This document shows positions 57,701 to 64,000 of a stretch of 64,000 nt of DNA, piece after piece. The position numbers and the translations under genes are program-made. The notes under the pieces are model-generated. The model was not told where the DNA came from. It saw nothing but the letters and a program-made list of their open reading frames with translations, and did not search any database. Source of the DNA: Gymnopilus junonius. Taxonomy: Eukaryota; Basidiomycota; Agaricomycetes; Agaricales; Galerinaceae. The number at the start of each line of letters is the position of its first letter. The stretch's first letter is position 1. The stretch is taken from contig JADNYJ010000006.1 in NCBI GenBank assembly GCA_015501075.1, forward strand, positions 310,001-374,000, written 5' to 3'.

Positions 57701-59058
57701 CCTCAGAAGACGAGCTGGAGGAGACGCTAGAGGAGGGTGTTCCCAGACTAGGACTAGACGATGTGGCCATGGCCGTAGCAGATGGTGCGGAGACAGCAAC
57801 AGGGAGAGAAGCAGCAGGGATAATTCCCAACCCTGTAACAACAAGTGCAGGGCTAGGCCGATGAGCGACGGGATGCATATACGTTCCTTCGAAGTTCTCT
57901 TCCTTCTTGTTCATCTTTAGGTTAGCATGCGGGGTATCATCATCATCATCTCTGCCCGAGATAACAGCAGCATCGGGCACTCCAACTCCAACTTCAACAC
58001 CGTCCCCCTCATCTGAAGGCTGCACGACATGCACCGCGTCGACGTGGTCGAACGTATCTGCGTTCATGCCCATGTCCACGCCCATGTTCATGGGTATATG
58101 CAGCGGCGACGCGAGGACGGACTCGAAACCATCGTCCTCGTCCGCGTCCGCGTCGGCAGAGTCAGTCTCAAGCCCAGGGCTGCTCGATACGGAGGTGGAA
58201 GTCGAGGTGGACGCGGAGCTCTGTCGTCTACCAGAGGAGCCCGCAGCCGAAGCAGAAGTGCTGGGAGGAGGGACCGCACCGTCGGTGGCCGTGGTGGCAG
58301 TGATGGTGCTGGGCAAAGCGTACGTCGAGACATTCGCAGCAGGGCGCGACGCAATGCTCAATTGCGCGCCTTCCTTGACGGCGTTGACCCCTGCAATAGC
58401 CACTTCGTCCTGGGCACGTGCCATAAGGAGTACCTCCTGCTGGTCCTCATTCAGCCCTGTTGCCTCCTCCTCATCCTCCTCGTCGTACATGGAGAGGTCA
58501 TCGTCCAATAAATCATCCTCTTCCTCCTCCTCCGAGCCCTCCTCAGAGCTGGAAGAGGAAGAAGGAAAAGACTGGTCGTCCAGCCCAAACGGCTGGGTCA
58601 GCGTGGGGTCGAGCATTGCAGAAGCGGGTTTACGGCGGAGAATCCTGAGGGTGGTCTGGTCGCCTGCCTGCTCGAGGTCGTCCTCGCACACGACCCAGAC
58701 CAAACCGCGGTAGTGCGGTACTTTGGGTGTGATGCGTGCGTTGGCAGTGGCGTGATCTGGATGTGCGGGGAAGGGGTGCCTGGCAGTGGCATGATGGCTC
58801 GTTGGACCGCCCTTGGAGGAGGGCAGCTGGCAGAGGAGGAGAAAAAGGTATTCTGGGCGTGGTTGTCGCCCTCTAAGCCGTGGAGAAAGGGGAAGAGGAC
58901 ATTGTCGGGTGGGTGTGCGAGGGTGTGCTGGAGGTGGATGCGGGCGAACTGGAGAGGGTCGAGGACGCGGATGGGGTTGTTGTCGGTGTGGTTGTTGTCG
59001 TGCAATACGGGGAGCTGGTCGAGCAGGGGGGTGGATATGCGAGTCCGTGCGGTTCCAT
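51708..59058 (-). CDS. PPS1: Pps1-type dual-specificity protein phosphatase, two frame breaks in exon 1
   Basis: Minus-strand exons 56913-59058, 52462-55472, 52018-52399, 51708-51959, about 1930 aa once two one-base gaps in exon 1 are allowed for. The catalytic domain is at the C-terminus: VLPFLYLGNLNHASNVYMLH, GITHVVSVGE, CDWIDKARQEGGQVL and the active-site loop VHCRVGVSRSATVTIAYVM (HCx5R), ending CGWEIKLAKE. The N-terminal half holds the Pps1-type segments DPLQFARIHLQHTLAHPPDN, FLHGLEGDNHAQNTFF, HYRGLVWVVCEDDLEQAGD and RNFGIQ-V-PIYATLSDVVVYSP, separated by Ser/Asp, Asn/His and Pro-rich linkers. Breaks lie near 59025 (six-C run after MEPHGLAYPP) and near 58740 (before NARITPKVPHYRG). The first intron is 1440 nt, far above the local norm. 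By yeast homology a cell-cycle/S-phase phosphatase. Confidence 0.86.
55473..56912 (-). other. 1440-nt intron of PPS1
   Basis: Donor GTGAGT (or GTGGTG three bases earlier) and acceptor ACTCAG join GIQ(V) to PIYATLSDVV in frame. Inside are long pyrimidine tracts on the coding strand (56830-56905), a CAGC/CAAC-rich stretch at 56094-56130 and no recognisable exon. Other introns in the window are mostly 45-85 nt. Confidence 0.7.
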
Positions 59059-61032
59059 GTAATTGGTGGATTGCAGTGGACTCTGCTGGTGGAAGGAGAG
59101 CTGTTGAGTAAGGAAGAAGGGAAATTCAACAACGGAGCTATATTTGAAACGCGAATCTACGATCTTATCAGACAGCCCCATGACCCAACCCATCTCCGAT
59201 CATTTCAATGCCCATTCGTCCCTCTGACCTCATCCCCATGTCTATCTTCCCATTCATTTCCTCAATCAACAATCCCCTTCCTCCCTTCGAGTCTGCCCTT
59301 TCTCAAGCACACCCCAGCCAAACTTTGCCTTTGACTTCCTGTGCGAATCTCCCCCACACTTTCCCAAGCCCTCTTCTCGTCGGCTTGACCCGATATTCAT
59401 CCGCTCTATTGGCCAAGGCAAGTCAGTTCTAATGTCCCGACTACTAGGATCCCCTCTCTCGGTTTTAGGCTTGGTTGTACGGTTCTGACAAGCACCGTGC
59501 CCATTGTTCACGATCGTTCCTTCAATCGTCATCCCATCATGATCACCCCTTTAATATAGCTAGCATACTGGCACCGAGCTTAAAACGATCGTCTTTAATA
59601 CCTGTGTGACGATTATTATTACCCGACTTACTCCCTATCGCAAACCATTAAACTCAACCCACCCCTCATAGTACATGCACCCCGCAGAATAACCGTCGAC
59701 ATATCCTAATGGAGCCAGCACTCACCCGCATCAAAAAACCCAATGATAAGCAAACACCGGCACAGCTTCAAAAAGGTCATCTGCGACGTCGAAAACAGCG
59801 ACGCGCTCCAAGAGCACACCACCGCGCGACCCTTCTATTGTCTATCTATTATTTATACACCACATTCTTCCCTCTCTTCCCTGCAGAACACCGCACGCAC
59901 CACACTCGAGCTCCAAAACTGGCTATAAATATTAGATTTACCCGTAGACGGCCAATTAATTAGAGCGAGAAAGATAGGGCATTCAGTTATCGAAGGTGTA
60001 CAACTCACAACCGAATCATCGCATTCAAGCAGAATGGGTCGGGTATGACTTGGCAATCAAACGGCTCCATTGCTTCAAAATTCTCCCACCTTTAGCCGTC
60101 CATAGAAATTTAAGCTTCAATTCTACAGCGAGAACTTAAAGTTGACGAAGAGAATTGAAGCGCAAAAAGCTTAATCAACGGGCTCGTCCTCGCCTGGATC
60201 TTTCCCGCCGGCTCTGGAGCTAGCCCTCTTCTCCTACGCATTCCAGGCATACTACAGGCGTCCGTTAATTATTTGATTAATGAAGTAGTCAATCTGACAG
60301 ACAGGCAGAAAGTAAACTTCGTATGCATGGCCCCTCGCAACTACTCCACACACACTAGGTATTGGCGGGAACATTAAAAAGTAATGACAATTATATTCAT
60401 CAAAAAGACATTAAAGTAAGTCACGATGACAGCTCGAAGGAGGGAAGCAGGATATTATGTGGTACCCGGGTACTTCTCTGGTCCAATCCACACCAACTCC
60501 AGCTTGGATCTACCACTCGCAGTAAGTCCTCAAATGAAGTAACCCGATGTAGGAATGGATAGCACCCTGCATTCAGCATTTGCAGTTGTCAGATACTCGA
60601 GCTCCAACTTGAAGATCTATACTCGCTACACAAGAATTCAAACGTCTTCATTTGCACCCTGAAATTTCCTTGCAAGTAGGAACTCGAAAATCCAGAGACG
60701 CGCCCAGGCAAAAAGCGCAGATCAAGCCTCAAAATCAAGTCATGACGTACTCGCGCTTTGTACATTCGCTCGATCATATGTATCTTACATCTCAACTTTC
60801 CGATCGCTACGCTTAAAATACACAGATCCAGTCATAACGCAATCGAGCGCAAAAAGCTTAACGACAAGATCAGAGACCTGAGTTTATTATATAGTACGTA
60901 GTCTATTCAATCAACTCGACCCCTACTATGTACATGGATAGAGATAAGAGTAGAAGGAGTCTTTCAGCTCAGCCTCGAGCTTTGCACCACACCGGGCGGC
61001 GGAGAAGAGGACATGCCAGCGAGTTGAGACAT
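59059..61032. other. upstream region of PPS1, no gene supported
   Basis: Promoter side of PPS1, then AT-rich DNA. A 15-bp direct repeat (GCGCAAAAAGCTTAA) occurs at about 60160 and again at about 60848, 690 bp apart. Short frames at 59709-59963 and 60362-60562 have no support. Confidence 0.4.
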
Positions 61033-61341
61033 TTACTCGGGCAGGCTTGATGTCCGATGTGAATACGAGCTTGAAGGTTCGGGCTCATGTTCGGTGGGTA
61101 TACCATATTCAGATGTCGATGACCAATCCTAACAGGGTCAGAAAAAAAGCGTTTTACAAATCACATAAAGGTAAAAGAAATACTAGCTGAAGACGGAAGC
61201 AAAAAATGGAATCCTCATCCAGCGACCGAATTACATCAGACTGGCGTCACAATTACAATACAATACAATACAATTGTTGCAATATAATAATTACACCCCC
61301 GGCGATAGACAACAGGTGCGCCACACAAATTGACGCAAGAA
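61033..61341 (-). CDS. 3' part of an unknown gene (three short exons)
   Basis: Minus-strand pieces 61297-61341, 61184-61240 and 61033-61128 join in frame through introns of 56 nt (GTGTAA...CCAG) and 55 nt (GTATTT...TTAG), both of the typical local size. The predicted end is FLRQFVWRTCCLSPG + SDVIRSLDEDSIFCFRLQL + DWSSTSEYGIPTEHEPEPSS... to TAA, a polar Ser/Glu-rich tail as seen at the ends of many fungal membrane proteins. The 5' part was not found, so it may be a remnant. No family recognised. Confidence 0.3.
61255..61274. repeat. ACAAT microsatellite, 4 units
   Basis: ACAATACAATACAATACAAT, a pure five-base tandem repeat located inside the proposed 56-nt intron at 61241-61296. Confidence 0.6.
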
Positions 61342-64000
61342 TTACTATATCGAGGTATCAAATATCAAATACGATGACGTCTCACGATCTCATCACACAT
61401 GGCCTGAGCGCTATATATCGCGTACATATATATGTGTAAGCACCTAGCTATGAGCGCAACTCGGATGCGTAGGTCTGACGTGACCACAACTCTGTAGAGG
61501 CTCCTGTAGGCTTGTGGGCCTGTGCGACGTGTGTAATTAGAATATTAGATAGTGATCAGCCTCCCTCCGAGACCTGGATAGCGCTATTAATACTTTGTAA
61601 AATTATTTGAATGACCAATATACCCAGTTAGTGTTATAAATTCCCAAACGACAGATGTACTCTTCCAAATCGTATAATTGGAATTGGAATTATTTGTGAC
61701 TGTATAACCCTCGCAGTAGGGCTCGGGCTCGGGGCCGAAATACGTTTTTGGTGAACTCGCGTACTTGGTAGATTATTGCAGATGCTCGAGTAGTCGTCAA
61801 TCGTGAAAGATCACCATAAAGTAGTACCAATCCCTTACCATACACTACCCGAACTCGAGTTCTCTTTGTACTTCTGCCACCTGAATCCGAATCTTGGATT
61901 TTTCGGTATTGACATCATATCGCACAACAACTGAAACTAACAACTGCAAATTCTGGCTTGAGTGCCGAATGCGTATATCTTCCCTGCAGCCGGACCCTTT
62001 GTTATTGCCATTGCTATTTCTACCGTAGCCAGAAAAATTCAGGGTTGTTGCGCCACGCTCCATTTCTAGGGGTCATTTCCGCTTGTCAGGTACCATAAAC
62101 GAAATCTAGGCTGCTCTATCATGGCGGTCTATTCTCATTCAGAATTGGAAGTATATCAAAATAAGCATTAATCCGCCCGACTGACATTAGCCTAACGTAC
62201 GGACTGAGGTAAAACAATTAACGCAATCAAGGCAGGGCCACAACTGTGTATACATGTGTACATGCTTATCACCACCGACGAGCGTTCTACATAAAAGGTA
62301 AATTTCCAAGCATGGATAGTTAGGTCCAGGACCTCGGCCGCCGCTACATATCAAAAGTCTAATCATGTCCTTTGTTCCATAATACACATACCTTCCACAA
62401 AATGTCGAACAGAAGACAGAAAAGAATTGGAAGTTTCCGGAGAAGTGTTCATTTAATGCGGCGTTTTCCAAACATCTTCGAATTCTGGGAGACCTAAGAA
62501 ACGGAAGCCCGAGTTTCCTGGTTGTGAGGGTTTCAGCTGATATTAAATGGCCGTGCTAATCGTAACTTCGACTCATCGGCTACTTTGCGACATACTTAGT
62601 GGAAGATGCGAAGGCGCGTTACTAAGATTTGAAGGACATCTTCTTTCCGATAGGAACGAACTTGGATGGTGGCATCGCGCGCGCGAGTCTTCTTCCCCTG
62701 GTATATCATCTATGACGATATCTTTGTGAATGAACGTTGTTAATATTACCCATCACTTGTCTTCGTTTTGGCTTCATCAAGAAATTAGGAAGGATTATAC
62801 TTAGCACCCAGATAGTACCCTATAATAAGGCAGGCCAAAGATCTAGGCGGCTCTAGGCTTGATGGTACTTTTAGAAAGATAAGCACAGATGTTGAAGAAG
62901 CATAACAACTCGTCCAGCTATATGGAATTGAGAAAGAATAGGTCAAACGCAACCAGTGCACCACTGGAACGGATCTAAAAAATACCGTCGCCTCATAGCT
63001 AAGACGCCATACCGATAGAGCACAATTAGTGGAGGACAGACAGTGCTTCCATATGTAATTGAGCGCCACATATCGCATGCGCTTTCCTCGATGTCGATAA
63101 CTTTCATTGTAAATTCTGCTATGCCGCGGTCTAACTTACTGGCAGATATCATTCCAAATGCCTCCTCGGGCTGCAGAGTTCTGAAACTTGGAGGCGGTCA
63201 CGAGCGGCTTGGAAGATGGAAAGTGCGAAGAAGAACAATGTATCGAACATCACCAGAATAGCAAAAGCCACGGGAACAGTATGTTTCTCCTCGGTGCCGG
63301 ATCTACAAACTTCACTTTCACTGCTACAATTAGCAGCTGGACTCAACTCTCAATTCAATTAATAAATAAACCGTACGCACCTCCGTTTCTGATAAGAAGA
63401 ATGGATATCTCGTCGTGAAACATCACCCCGAACTCTCGGGCAGGAAGTGCTCATGGGACACAGCGACCTGCTCAGGTGCGACTAGAATAATACATTAGAG
63501 ATACGGCTTTGAATACCAATTCTTGAGACATCAAACCAAGAAGGCGAAGCCATGTCCTCCAAGTATTACGGTGCCCGAAGATGCCTGTTAGCACAGGATG
63601 CCATGCTCACGAGAACATGGGTCCTGGTCCTAAATCAGGGTATCTCAGCTTAGGGAGGGCACAGAGAACGTGCATCCCCTGTCAGCTGTCAATCAGATAT
63701 GTACGAATACACGACATCAACGCGTCAAAGCTGATGAACATTATGAAGGTTGTTCTAAAGCCTGGTAAAAACTGCGCCTCATGGGGTGGTATCAATTGCA
63801 ATATCTCTATACATGATGTTAGAAGAGCATCCGGCAGGTCTTGTGATGCTGATAGAGGGCAGAAACCGAGTTACTTCAGGCTTGAAATGGCAGAATGAAG
63901 TGCCTGTCTGCATTGTCACATCTGCCTCGTGTAATCAAAACTATGAAAGAAGAACGGGAACCAAGATCATGGAAAAATGTGCTCAGCTTACTGCATTTAT
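61342..64000. other. gene-poor end of window with possible membrane-protein remnants
   Basis: On the minus strand, 63149-63346 reads HTVPVAFAILVMFDTLFFFA followed by LSIFQAARDRL, like one membrane segment of the multi-pass proteins common in mushrooms, and 62785-63078 is open and moderately hydrophobic. No exon chain, start or stop ties these together. Nothing else supported up to the right edge. Confidence 0.3.

Noticed and set aside
57907..58713. 268-codon open frame on the plus strand within PPS1
   Set aside because: Antisense reading of Ser/Asp-rich low-complexity PPS1 sequence (poly-Ser and Glu mirrored); no motif of its own.
60157..60862. 15-bp direct repeat about 690 bp apart as possible solo LTR or attachment sites
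   Set aside because: The match does not extend beyond about 15 bp, there are no TG...CA ends or target duplications, and the enclosed DNA has no mobile-element gene.

Overview
This window is nuclear DNA from a basidiomycete fungus, most likely an Agaricomycete mushroom. The genes are split by many introns of about 50-65 nt with GT(A/G)-AG ends, bacterial-type operons are absent, and several proteins belong to families typical of mushroom genomes (DUF7918, DUF4436, DUF2415 WD40 proteins, F-box/LRR proteins, OTT_1508-like deaminases). Exon joins below were read by eye from splice signals, reading frame and family motifs; no alignment was run. I saw no tRNA, rRNA or CRISPR array.

Layout. 0-3 kb is gene-poor: the 3' end of a membrane protein, a 567-bp MITE with Tc1/mariner/pogo-type ends, and a decayed minus-strand gene. 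3.2-5.1 kb: mitochondrial phosphatidylglycerophosphate synthase PGS1. 7.6-8.4 kb: spherulin-4-like protein. 10.3-12.5 kb: a protein made of three copies of a basidiomycete repeat. 15.4-19.8 kb: WD40/DUF2415 protein with several reading-frame breaks. 20.6-22 kb: a broken OTT_1508-like deaminase. 22.6-23.9 kb: DUF4436 membrane protein. 25.1-26.5 kb: DUF7918 protein whose tail is an array of SUMO-consensus motifs. 27.0-30.0 kb: mitochondrial ABC exporter ATM1. 30.4-31.0 kb: small conserved protein. 31.9-33.8 kb: F-box protein. 34.1-34.9 kb: DUF4598/NOPCHAP1-like protein, divergent from a coiled-coil single-pass membrane protein (35.2-38.2 kb). 39.1-41.9 kb: CaMKK/SAK1-like kinase. 42.0-42.4 kb: a 53-residue Cys-rich protein in three tiny exons. 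44.0-46.0 kb: ARO8-type aminotransferase. 48.0-50.1 kb: galactokinase GAL1 with micro-exons. 51.7-59.1 kb: Pps1-type dual-specificity phosphatase with a 1.44-kb intron. 59-64 kb: fragments only.

The genes do not form one pathway. They are mainly housekeeping loci (cardiolipin precursor synthesis and Fe-S export in mitochondria, galactose use, amino-acid transamination, signalling) mixed with fungus-specific unknowns. The most interesting leads are the tandem psi-K-x-E array in the DUF7918 protein, the QT[DE] (dynein-light-chain-like) motif series in the coiled-coil membrane protein, the triplicated repeat protein, the MITE, and the micro-exons and GC-AG introns. Several otherwise conserved genes (ATM1, PPS1, DUF7918, WD40) carry one-base frame breaks. 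Because ATM1 is normally essential, these may be consensus errors in the assembly rather than mutations, and should be checked first.
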